A stretch of DNA of 17,867 bases from Anaerolineae bacterium. Lineage in GTDB: Bacteria; Chloroflexota; Anaerolineae; Aggregatilineales; Phototrophicaceae. The position numbers were made by a program, and so were the translations under genes. Shown in pieces: positions 5,318 to 12,689 of this stretch (its first letter is position 1; each line of letters begins with the position of its first letter). The stretch spans positions 1-17,867 of the forward strand of contig JANQRM010000506.1 in NCBI GenBank assembly GCA_028284565.1, read 5' to 3'. The notes beneath the pieces were generated by a model. That model was not told the DNA's origin. It saw only the letters and a list, made by a program, of their open reading frames with translations, and searched no databases.

Positions 5318-7711
5318 ATGTCGAAGAGAGTTAAGGTATTTGTCAGTTCGCGTATGATGGAACTTGCTGAGGAACGCCGTGTTTTAGCCCGATTGTTGCC
5401 AGACCTGAGCGATGAATCGTTTCAGATTAGTACATGGGTTTTTGAAGCCGATGCCCTCGCCAGTGCGAATTCGATACGGCGCGTCTATCTGGATGCCTTG
5501 GAACAATCTGATATCTATCTGGGCATCTATTGGAATGGATATGGCGAATATACTGTTGATGAATTTCATCGTGCAGGCGAAATTGGCATCCCGCGATTGG
5601 TGTATGTGAAGAATGTCGAAGCGGATCAACGCGACCCTCGCCTGACAAACTTTCTTGAGAGCATCAGTGATGTGCGCTTCGGGGTGACACCTAGATGGTA
5701 TCAGACGACCTATGAATTTGAAGAACAGGTCAGCCGTGCAATTCGAGTCTGGCTACAAAATCAGGCACTCGCCTATCACAGTTCAACCAATGCTATCTTA
5801 GCGACCATAGCCGACGAAATTCCCGAACTGCCTCGTAAACTCATCGGACGCACCCGTCTGATTCAACGTGTCTTGAATCTGCTTGATGATTATGAGCGCG
5901 TTCTCTTACGGGGCTTTGGTGGCACGGGTAAGACGGCAATTGCGGCAAGTATCGCGGCTGATTATCTGGATGACGGTAAGGGTGATGTGATCTGGATAAA
6001 AACGGGAACGGCGAATGCGGATGCCATTTTTGAGGCACTAGGTCGTCTATTTGATGAACAACAAGTCATCATGTCGGCTAAAGGGGATGCACGCGATCAT
6101 GCGATGCGAAAATTGTTGGCACGCCACAATGGTTTACTCGTGTTGGATGATGTGTGGAATGCGAATGCACTTGCCCGTGTTGCCCATGTATTACCTCGTA
6201 AAATGCCACTATTGGCTACATCACGCCAGAAATATCCACTGGATGAAGTGATTGAGATTGGCGAATTAGAGCCTGATGAAGCCGTCAAACTACTCGATTA
6301 TCATGCACGGAAAGGACTCACTCAGAGTCATGATGTAATGGAGCTTTGCGATAAATTGGGCAACCATGCCTTTGCCTTAGAAGTGGCAGGCAAAACGCTT
6401 AAAGTGTATGACATTTCGCCGGAGGAATTGCTTCGTCGAATTGCTGAATCGCCTCATGATCTTGATATGCCAGCCGGGTTCGGTGAATTGGGTCGAACCG
6501 GTATTAAATCTCTGTTAGATGTGACAATCGACGCACTTGACCGTGAACTCTATGATACCTATGTGGCAATGGGTGGGATGTTTGAACCGACAGCGACTGC
6601 GGAACTTATTCAACGCACGACGAAAGCGGAGCCAGAAAAAACGGTCAATACACTCGATGAACTTGTCCAGCGTGGCTTGCTGAATGAGCGTCAAATGAAG
6701 ACGTTAAACTACTATCAGTTACACGATTTAGCCTATAGTTATGCGCGCGCTACATTTACAAGTAAAGGGTTGAGTTTCCTTCCCGTGATTCAAGCGTGCC
6801 GTGAGTTTACGGTTGATCATGCCGATGATTTAGGACATTTGGATATCGAAATTAGCAATATTCTGGAAGCCGCTGAAACTGCCTACGAACTAGATGATAA
6901 TGAGACCTTCTTAGCGATCTTGAATGCGCTCACCGTATCAGGAGCTTATTTTGTTGCACGGGGGCATACGAACCGAACATTGGAATTGCTCCGGTTGGCG
7001 ATTGATGTTGCGGAAAAGGCAGAGCAGATTGACACCGCGCATTTCCTCTGGAGCAAATTGGGCAATACCTATGCCGGATACTTAGCGCAATACGATTTAG
7101 CCCTAGATGCTTATCAACATGCCTTGAACTTCGCACAACAGATGAAGAATCCGCAACGCGAAGCCACCCTCTTGACCGTCATAGGCACGGTCCGTTTTCG
7201 ACAGCGAGCCGATGATTTTGACACGTATCATCAGCAAGCAGAGACCATTGCACGAGAACACGATGATACTATGGTGTTAGCGCAAGTTCTCCATAATCGC
7301 GGGGCAAATGCACTGGAAAAAGACACCCCCTATTTCGACGCGAAAAGAGGACGCGACCTATCAAACGAAGCAGTGACACTGGCGAAAACAATTGACAATA
7401 CCCAACTGCATTTCTATTCACTGCTCAATCGTGGTGCAGGCGAACATGAACTTGGCGATTATGAGCAAGCACTCGCCACACATGGGGAAGCACATTCGCT
7501 GGCAATGGAAGTGGAATATCATCCGTGGATTGCCGATACGCAATATTCGATGGGAGAGGATTTACATGCACTCGGTCAACGCGATGAAGCGCAACAGTGT
7601 TTTGATGAGGCACTCCATCTGTACCAGACGAGTGGGTGGAAAGCCAAAGTTGAACAACTGACACAATTTATGGAAGATAATAATTATCGAATTGCTAAGG
7701 AGAAATCATGA
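5318..7711 (+). CDS. STAND NTPase: DUF4062 - NB-ARC - TPR
   Basis: A 797-residue cytoplasmic signalling NTPase (residues from ATG 5318). Residues 4-150 are a DUF4062 domain, beginning RVKVFVSSRMMEL, a domain often found at the N-terminus of STAND proteins. Residues 165-400 are an NB-ARC-type NTPase: Walker A GFGGTGKT (199-206), Walker B LVLDD (274-278), a TSR sensor (301-303), GNHAFAL (348-354) in the place of the GLPLAL motif, and LHD (468-470) as the MHD-type nucleotide sensor after the winged helix. From about 515 to 775 there are tetratricopeptide-like helical repeats (for example LALDAYQHALNFAQQ, DYEQALATHGEAHSLA), the probable ligand-sensing arm. I prefer ATG 5318 because AGAAGG lies 8 nt upstream and the domain starts at once; an in-frame ATG at 5267 has no ribosome binding site. 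The stop overlaps the next gene's start (ATGA at 7708). Confidence 0.88.
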   Translation: MSKRVKVFVSSRMMELAEERRVLARLLPDLSDESFQISTWVFEADALASANSIRRVYLDALEQSDIYLGIYWNGYGEYTVDEFHRAGEIGIPRLVYVKNVEADQRDPRLTNFLESISDVRFGVTPRWYQTTYEFEEQVSRAIRVWLQNQALAYHSSTNAILATIADEIPELPRKLIGRTRLIQRVLNLLDDYERVLLRGFGGTGKTAIAASIAADYLDDGKGDVIWIKTGTANADAIFEALGRLFDEQQVIMSAKGDARDHAMRKLLARHNGLLVLDDVWNANALARVAHVLPRKMPLLATSRQKYPLDEVIEIGELEPDEAVKLLDYHARKGLTQSHDVMELCDKLGNHAFALEVAGKTLKVYDISPEELLRRIAESPHDLDMPAGFGELGRTGIKSLLDVTIDALDRELYDTYVAMGGMFEPTATAELIQRTTKAEPEKTVNTLDELVQRGLLNERQMKTLNYYQLHDLAYSYARATFTSKGLSFLPVIQACREFTVDHADDLGHLDIEISNILEAAETAYELDDNETFLAILNALTVSGAYFVARGHTNRTLELLRLAIDVAEKAEQIDTAHFLWSKLGNTYAGYLAQYDLALDAYQHALNFAQQMKNPQREATLLTVIGTVRFRQRADDFDTYHQQAETIAREHDDTMVLAQVLHNRGANALEKDTPYFDAKRGRDLSNEAVTLAKTIDNTQLHFYSLLNRGAGEHELGDYEQALATHGEAHSLAMEVEYHPWIADTQYSMGEDLHALGQRDEAQQCFDEALHLYQTSGWKAKVEQLTQFMEDNNYRIAKEKS

Positions 7712-8913
7712 TAAACACAAGATTATCACGCTTCTATTTGATGATCGTCGGGTTACTGCTGTTGAATGTCACTGTTGCACAAGGTCAACAAAATGATCGG
7801 AACTGTGCCGTTTTGCCTAATCAGATTCTTGGACAAGCCAATATCAGCTATGCTGGTGCGGCGAATATTTCGTATGCCGGAGCGTTGGGTGAAGAGGTGA
7901 AATCGAACAATTGGGATATCGAAAGCACTACCATCCTGAATGATTTGCAATATGCTGAGGTGGGAACTGACCCGGTTGCTATTATCATCCTCGACGATTT
8001 TACGACTGAAGACCCTCGCACCAATGCTGACGATGATATCGTGTGGGCAAATGCCGCTCATGGCTGGCTTGTTGTGGAGGTTATCGAGCGCATTATCGCC
8101 ACCTTGCCAACAAATGTGGCAAGTCTCATTACGGTTGAAACGGTTGATTTAGGCGGAGAAAATGAATTTCGCTCGGAACTCATCGCAATCGAACTGGAAC
8201 AACGATTAAGTGAGTTAAATCGTGCGGGCATCAACAAATTTGTCATTAATATGAGCTTTGTCTTTATCGCCTGTGAGACCCCTTCGTTTAATCATGCCCA
8301 GTGGTTACAAAGACGTCAACAAAATCCAAACTTATCGCTCATCGCAGAAACAGGTGGCGATGAAGCCTACGTCGAATCGGTTCTGAGTGACGCACGTGTC
8401 ACAAGAATAGATGAACGTGGCTTTGATATTGATAATTCAAGAGGCGGACAAGGCGGTCCACCGGAGCGTGTTGCAGAGAAGTTACTATTCCTGAATCTAT
8501 TTGAAGTGTCCCAGCTGAATAATGATCCACTACGTTCATTCTTTAAGGACAATCACCCCTACACCCTTATACCGATAGCCTCTGCTGGGAATTTTAAGTG
8601 GAAAAGACCCTTCTTTCCCGCACAATGGTCCGAAGTCTTAAGTGTAAGTGCAACCTTGGGTGATACACCTGATTTGTGGGGACTGTCCAACAATGGCGAG
8701 GTGAGCGCGCCGGGAGCCTATTTCTTATTTGATGATGACGTGTACCGAGCAGGCACGTCCTTTGCCGCACCAGTTGTCAGTGTCATGGTTGCTGTCGATC
8801 TCACGAGTGCAGACCCAACCTGTTCACTTGCAAATAATGGTCGTCCAGAACTCGGCAGTCATGGACGCTGGAATGATATACCGCTACTCGAAGCGGTTGC
8901 TGATCGCTGTTAA
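7708..8913 (+). CDS. Exported subtilisin-like serine protease (S8 family)
   Basis: A 401-residue subtilase with all catalytic landmarks: Asp in ILDD (Asp96), His in AAHGWLV (His118), the substrate-binding NMS (181-183), oxyanion Asn in SAGN (Asn295) and Ser in AGTSFAAP (Ser351). Residues 1-26 are a signal peptide (MINTRLSRFY, then LMIVGLLLLN, then VAQG), so the enzyme should be exported. A near-perfect duplication of ANISYAGA occupies residues 44-59. An insert between NMS and the Asn block (about 185-285) contains the glycine-rich GGQGGPP (246-252). Six cysteines suggest disulfides. There is no C-terminal anchor. The gene starts inside the STAND stop codon (ATGA overlap), with AAGGAG just upstream, so its expression is tied to the STAND protein even though the two should end up in different compartments. 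Confidence 0.88.
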   Translation: MINTRLSRFYLMIVGLLLLNVTVAQGQQNDRNCAVLPNQILGQANISYAGAANISYAGALGEEVKSNNWDIESTTILNDLQYAEVGTDPVAIIILDDFTTEDPRTNADDDIVWANAAHGWLVVEVIERIIATLPTNVASLITVETVDLGGENEFRSELIAIELEQRLSELNRAGINKFVINMSFVFIACETPSFNHAQWLQRRQQNPNLSLIAETGGDEAYVESVLSDARVTRIDERGFDIDNSRGGQGGPPERVAEKLLFLNLFEVSQLNNDPLRSFFKDNHPYTLIPIASAGNFKWKRPFFPAQWSEVLSVSATLGDTPDLWGLSNNGEVSAPGAYFLFDDDVYRAGTSFAAPVVSVMVAVDLTSADPTCSLANNGRPELGSHGRWNDIPLLEAVADRC

Positions 8914-8941
8914 TCCACCCTATGAAGACTTGGAATAGACC

Positions 8942-8973
8942 AAAAAGAACGATCCAGCTTGGGTCGTTCTTTT
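8942..8973. terminator. Bidirectional intrinsic terminator
   Basis: AAAAGAACGA (8943-8952) pairs perfectly with TCGTTCTTTT (8964-8973). Inner C:G pairs and one G:U reduce the loop to about five bases. T-runs exist on both strands (8970-8973 on plus; the A-run 8942-8946 read on minus), so it can end both the protease operon and the convergent BTAD gene. Confidence 0.85.
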
Positions 8974-9027
8974 ACGATACTTTGTTTTATTACTGAAATT
9001 ATTTTCAGCAATGAGTTGGATTATGCC

Positions 9028-10332
9028 TTATTCTTCTAGCAGACTTTCATAAAGTTTGCGGGTTTGTGGAGAAGGCGGTACACCCACCTCTTGGTCGAGG
9101 TAAGCCGTCAGCCGTTTGTATTGCTCCATCGCATCGGCATTCCGCCCCATCTCAATGTACATCCGCATGGCATCACGGTGTAAGTCTTCTCGTTGGGGCA
9201 TTTCCTTCAGACTCCGAGTATAGTAGCCGAGTGCGACATCATAGCGTTCCCGCTTGTCAAACATACGTGCCATGCCGAGCAAGGCTTCGGCATACATTTG
9301 TGCCAGTTCTTCCCGCTTTTTCAGCACCCAAGGCATGTCGATGGTACTGAGGAAAGGTCCCCGATAAATGTCAATCGCACGTTTATAGAGCAATTCGCGG
9401 GTATGCTCATCTTCGCTAATCATGGCTTGTTCGACGGCTTCGGTAAAATCATCAACATCATAATGTCTGACAATTTTTTCTGAAGGCATATAGAAACCCG
9501 CAGAATACTTGGTGAGTTCGTAGCTTTCATCATCTTCTTCGATGGACGCGGTGATTCTCTCTGTAATTTTTCGCTTCGTCACATGGAAAACATTAGTTGC
9601 ATCTTTGACCTTGAGCTTAGGCCAGAAATGTTCAAAGATTTGTTGCCGAGTGACTAAGGGATTATCCATAAAGAAGAAGAATAAATTCCGCGGGAGCGCA
9701 CCGTCCCACTGCCCAATCTGCCGACCATTGGCTAAGCCGACACCTTGCCCGAAGGAATACACCTCAACTTGGGGTTTGAAGTCGCGTTCAACGGTGAACA
9801 TCAAGTTATTGCGACGGAATTCAGTGCCAAGCACCACCGCCTCACGCTCTGCCACCATCTTAATCCATGGCTCATAGGTGAGCATCCGTGACGAAATGGC
9901 AATTTGTGCATGCTTGGGTAAATGTTCGACGAGGACGGTTGCGAATTCTCTAAAATCGGCATCTTGCGGGACACGGTCTAACTCATCTAAAAAGAGGACG
10001 ACTCGTTTTTTATCATGCGCTCCGAGGTCTTTGGCGAGGGCTTCTGCTAGTTGGATGGGATTGCCTTTGCCCATGACTTTTTCTAAATTTTTGCCGAAAC
10101 CGTTTTTGAGGACAAATTGGAATTCTTTAACGAGGGCTTTAATCCAGCTATTCAAATTTTCATGTTCGCCGGCAACGCGATGATAGAGAAAGCCTTCCTT
10201 TCCATTATTTAAATAATAAGATAGAAATAGATTCCTATAGTTTACCCAAGGATACAGCAACACCACGTTTTTATCTTTGGACATCTCTTGGAAATTTTCG
10301 AGGGGGAGGTTCGTCACATTGCGTCTAATCAT
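9028..10332 (-). CDS. SARP/BTAD-type regulator with a degenerate STAND-like ATPase domain
   Basis: A 434-residue protein (from ATG 10332). Residues 1-180 resemble the ATPase domain of MalT/SARP-type STAND regulators: Walker B VVLFLDELD (111-119) and an SSR sensor (148-150). Where the P-loop should be (23-40, NVVLLYPWVNYRNLFLSYYL) there is no GxxGxGK[ST]. Residues 187-285 look like the SARP winged-helix DNA-binding domain (QWDGALPRNL, then TRQQIFEHFWPKL). Residues 290-434 are a bacterial transcriptional activator domain with TPR-like helices (YKRAIDIYRGPFL, then ALGYYTRSLKEMPQREDLHR). It is probably a DNA-binding activator that no longer hydrolyses ATP; its targets are unknown. ATG 10332 has AGAAAG 8 nt upstream; a TTG at 10356 would extend it by eight residues but overlaps a palindrome. 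It is convergent with the protease operon. Confidence 0.82.
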   Translation of the reverse strand: MIRRNVTNLPLENFQEMSKDKNVVLLYPWVNYRNLFLSYYLNNGKEGFLYHRVAGEHENLNSWIKALVKEFQFVLKNGFGKNLEKVMGKGNPIQLAEALAKDLGAHDKKRVVLFLDELDRVPQDADFREFATVLVEHLPKHAQIAISSRMLTYEPWIKMVAEREAVVLGTEFRRNNLMFTVERDFKPQVEVYSFGQGVGLANGRQIGQWDGALPRNLFFFFMDNPLVTRQQIFEHFWPKLKVKDATNVFHVTKRKITERITASIEEDDESYELTKYSAGFYMPSEKIVRHYDVDDFTEAVEQAMISEDEHTRELLYKRAIDIYRGPFLSTIDMPWVLKKREELAQMYAEALLGMARMFDKRERYDVALGYYTRSLKEMPQREDLHRDAMRMYIEMGRNADAMEQYKRLTAYLDQEVGVPPSPQTRKLYESLLEE

Positions 10333-10356
10333 GATTCGATCTTTCTGTACAAGCAA

Positions 10357-10370
10357 CTAAATCGATTTAG
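10357..10370. promoter_or_regulatory. 14-bp palindrome upstream of the BTAD regulator
   Basis: CTAAATCGATTTAG is a perfect 14-bp palindrome placed 25-38 bp before the BTAD start codon, in the presumed 5' UTR. It is a candidate operator. Confidence 0.4.
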
Positions 10371-10446
10371 GTGCGACACAAAGCAAAAGCCCAGCACTCC
10401 CATAGACTGGTACACACCAATTTCTTGTTGATTCGACCCAAACCTA

Positions 10447-10477
10447 TGACACTAGTGAAAAAAACGACTAGTGTCAA
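10447..10477 (-). promoter_or_regulatory. Promoter with overlapping operator for the BTAD regulator
   Basis: On the minus strand a consensus -35 TTGACA (10477-10472) is followed after exactly 17 bp by TAGTGT (10454-10449), a weak -10. A perfect 10-bp inverted repeat, TGACACTAGT (10447-10456) and ACTAGTGTCA (10467-10476), has one arm over each hexamer. The 10-nt spacer contains seven A residues. No T-run follows on either strand, so it is not a terminator. Confidence 0.55.
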
Positions 10478-10599
10478 TATCCATAGTGTACTCCAAAACT
10501 TTTTTCTTAGCAAACCAAAAATAGGACGATGGTCAGTCCATCTTGAGGTTTTTACTAGGTGAATCATCTATCTGTTTTATCAGTTTGTCTTATTGGTCA

Positions 10600-11475
10600 C
10601 TATAGAATCGATTGCTTATGATTTTGTGAACGGAAGCGGGCGGGTGTGAGACGATAGCGTTGTTTGAAGATACGATAGAAGTAACTCAGATTGTCGTAGC
10701 CGACTTCGAGACTAATATCAACAATGGGACGGTCACTATGGATGAGGAGGTTAGCGGCAACTGTCAAGCGCAGGTCATTCACATATTCAGTCGGTGTACA
10801 GTCCAATTGTTTGCGAAAGGTGCGACTGAGATGTTCGGCACTCGTATGGGCAATCCGCCGCATTTGTGGCACACCCTCTCGTAAGTTATGTGGCTGTTTC
10901 ATTTGTTGGCATAACTCTTGAAACCATGAGACCGTTCCAACCCCATTGGATGCTGGCTCGTGAGTAAAAAAACGTCCTAACAACTCGGCTAATACCAAAC
11001 GTAATTGCGTGCGGATTCGACTTTTTTCGATATGTGGAATGTTATTCAGTTGATTTAATCGGCTGAGAATTTCGTGCTGTGCCTTATCTTGTAGATGCAG
11101 AGTCGGTGGCAATTCGGCATCCAAGAGGCGCGCTGGGGCAAAACCTTCACCTAGATAAGTAAACAGGTCAGTCAAGGTGTGTGAGGGAAAGGCCAGATTA
11201 ATCAGGTGGCTGTCTTCCCCATTGATTTGACGATAACAATGTTGGTCGCGAGGACGAATGAAGACGAGATCACCCGTTTCCAAGATGACCTCGTTGTTAT
11301 TGATGAGATGAGTTAAGCGTCCCTCAGTGATAAGGAATAGCTCATAGAAATCATGGTCGTGCAGAATGGTGGTGATGCGTCTATGATGCGTTGCCCCCGG
11401 CAACAGGGTGAGGACGTTGTAATGCGCCTCCGTTTCTGGGTCGATGATTTCGTGAGCATATCGGCGTAGAACCAT
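10600..11475 (-). CDS. AraC-family regulator with N-terminal cupin domain
   Basis: A 291-residue full-length AraC-type regulator. The N-terminal sensor (residues 20-100) is a cupin-like barrel: HDHDFYELFLITEG (39-52) carries His39, His41 and Glu45 in a cupin-like HxHxxxE arrangement, and PRDQHCY follows (75-81). The C-terminal DNA-binding domain has two HTH units, about 202-225 (RRIAHTSAEHLSRTFRKQ at 206-223) and 252-283 (VDISLEVGYDNLSYFYRIF, then LTPARFR). It lies 61 bp downstream of the dioxygenase-family gene on the same strand and probably shares its transcript. The 21-bp-phased repeats upstream of that gene are plausible binding sites, since AraC-type proteins often bind direct repeats two helical turns apart. 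The ligand is unknown; sugar-type ligands are common in this architecture. Confidence 0.9.
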   Translation of the reverse strand: MVLRRYAHEIIDPETEAHYNVLTLLPGATHHRRITTILHDHDFYELFLITEGRLTHLINNNEVILETGDLVFIRPRDQHCYRQINGEDSHLINLAFPSHTLTDLFTYLGEGFAPARLLDAELPPTLHLQDKAQHEILSRLNQLNNIPHIEKSRIRTQLRLVLAELLGRFFTHEPASNGVGTVSWFQELCQQMKQPHNLREGVPQMRRIAHTSAEHLSRTFRKQLDCTPTEYVNDLRLTVAANLLIHSDRPIVDISLEVGYDNLSYFYRIFKQRYRLTPARFRSQNHKQSIL

Positions 11476-11536
11476 GAGCTAATTGCGCCTTAGATTGTCG
11501 CCCAAGACAAGCACGACATGGGGACGAGGATGCTCT

Positions 11537-12382
11537 TCAAGTCGCTGACGTGAAAAATTCGGCATATTCTGCATTGTGTGTCGCACATTTTTCATTCCAT
11601 GCGTCACTGTCAGTAAATAGCATGGATGTTTCCGGTGAATACGTGGGTAGCGGATTCCAGCCGTTGCCATTGACATAGCCCTTCCCACGAAAGATGAAGG
11701 CGGCAGGATGCGGTTGTTCACGGGTGATTCGGGTTGATGTCGGGATATAGCGAATGGTCAGCCCGCGTCGCCAACGGGGTGAGTGATTGGCATTGGAACC
11801 ATGAATGACATTGGGATGATGGATGGAAATATCCCCGGGATTCAAGATCAGACTCACTGCTTCTGATTCATCAATCGTGCTTTTATCTATTGCTATATCA
11901 AAGAGTTGGTCATCGCTTTGTTTGACATATTCGTCTTTCGACATCAGTTGTTTGTGCTGTGTTTTGGGGATGACCTTCATACAGCCGTTTTCATCGTCAC
12001 TGCGGTCAATTGCCAGCCAGAAGGTAATCACGTCCATCGGTTCAAGGGGCCAATAGCTCCCATCTTGATGCCATGGCACGGCTTTGCCACCGTGTGGTTG
12101 TTTGGCGATATAATGCGAGGCGAATAAACCCAAGTCGGGTCCGAGGAATTGTTCGGCGACATTGAGCAAGCGGTCATCACTAACAAGTCGCACCCAAAAG
12201 GCATCCTTTGTGACCATGTTGTGGTCCAGTTGTTCGGCACGCACCCCCGGATTTTTCTTCAATAACCAATCGATATGTCCTTGTGCTTCCTTGATTAAAT
12301 CCGCATCCAACACATTGCGTACGATGACGTATCCATCTTCTTCATATTGCTGTTTAAGTTGTGATGTCTTGACCTCAACCAT
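11537..12382 (-). CDS. Phytanoyl-CoA dioxygenase (PhyH) family Fe(II)/2-oxoglutarate oxygenase
   Basis: A 281-residue PhyH-family protein of usual length. Non-haem iron enzymes of this family hydroxylate small molecules using 2-oxoglutarate and O2. The iron-binding triad is visible: His105 and Asp107 in PWHQDGSYW, and His194 in VIHGS. Arg206 or Arg211 in RWRRGLTIRY is the likely 2-oxoglutarate carboxylate ligand. The N-terminus (YEEDGYVIVRNVLDADLI) is the family's characteristic opening. AAGGAG (12390-12395) lies 7 nt before the ATG. The substrate cannot be told from sequence. It is paired with a downstream cupin-sensor AraC regulator and diverges from a cupin gene, which suggests an inducible small-molecule catabolic or modification cluster. 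Confidence 0.9.
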   Translation of the reverse strand: MVEVKTSQLKQQYEEDGYVIVRNVLDADLIKEAQGHIDWLLKKNPGVRAEQLDHNMVTKDAFWVRLVSDDRLLNVAEQFLGPDLGLFASHYIAKQPHGGKAVPWHQDGSYWPLEPMDVITFWLAIDRSDDENGCMKVIPKTQHKQLMSKDEYVKQSDDQLFDIAIDKSTIDESEAVSLILNPGDISIHHPNVIHGSNANHSPRWRRGLTIRYIPTSTRITREQPHPAAFIFRGKGYVNGNGWNPLPTYSPETSMLFTDSDAWNEKCATHNAEYAEFFTSAT

Positions 12383-12436
12383 CCGGTTGCTCCTTCAATT
12401 ATCCTTTTGGGTTGATATAAGGATGCTGGATGTTGC

Positions 12437-12499
12437 TTGATATTATCTTGTCCTAGATTGATGTCTTATTGTACTGTGTTGATGTCTTGTCTTGCAATG
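12437..12499. repeat. Three TTGAT-led repeats at exact 21-bp spacing
   Basis: The 307-bp divergent region 12383-12689 holds TTGAT at 12437, 12458 and 12479, exactly 21 bp apart. The last two units share TTGATGTCTT. On the minus strand GATAAT (12447-12442) is a good -10 for the PhyH-family gene, and the middle repeat overlaps its -35 position (12465-12470), which lacks a consensus. This is the geometry of AraC-type activator sites. TGATGTCTT also occurs at 12362-12370 inside the coding start. Confidence 0.5.
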
Positions 12500-12599
12500 C
12501 GCTAAACGATCATTGTCTTTTAGTCGTTTTTTCCCGTATTGCAAGATGATTTCGATGATTAGATAAAGTCATCCAGACAGAATATCGGTTGCCAATAAC

Positions 12600-12628
12600 T
12601 TGACAGCTTTCGCAAATGAAAGTACATT
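12600..12628 (+). promoter_or_regulatory. Cupin gene promoter
   Basis: Consensus -35 TTGACA (12600-12605), 17-bp spacer, then -10 TACATT (12623-12628, 4 of 6). It is placed about 60 bp before the cupin start codon. Confidence 0.6.
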
Positions 12629-12643
12629 ACACGGACTATTTGT

Positions 12644-12655
12644 GCATACGTATGC
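12644..12655. promoter_or_regulatory. 12-bp palindrome downstream of the cupin promoter
   Basis: GCATACGTATGC is a perfect 12-bp palindrome at about +10 to +21 from the predicted start, a common place for a repressor operator. Confidence 0.4.
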
Positions 12656-12689
12656 GCAACTGCTTTTATTCCTATGAGGAGACATTGTG

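Noticed and set aside
12504..12532. Possible terminator AAACGA / TCGTTT followed by six T
   Set aside because: Stem of only six pairs with a 14-nt loop, and no plus-strand gene ends before it.
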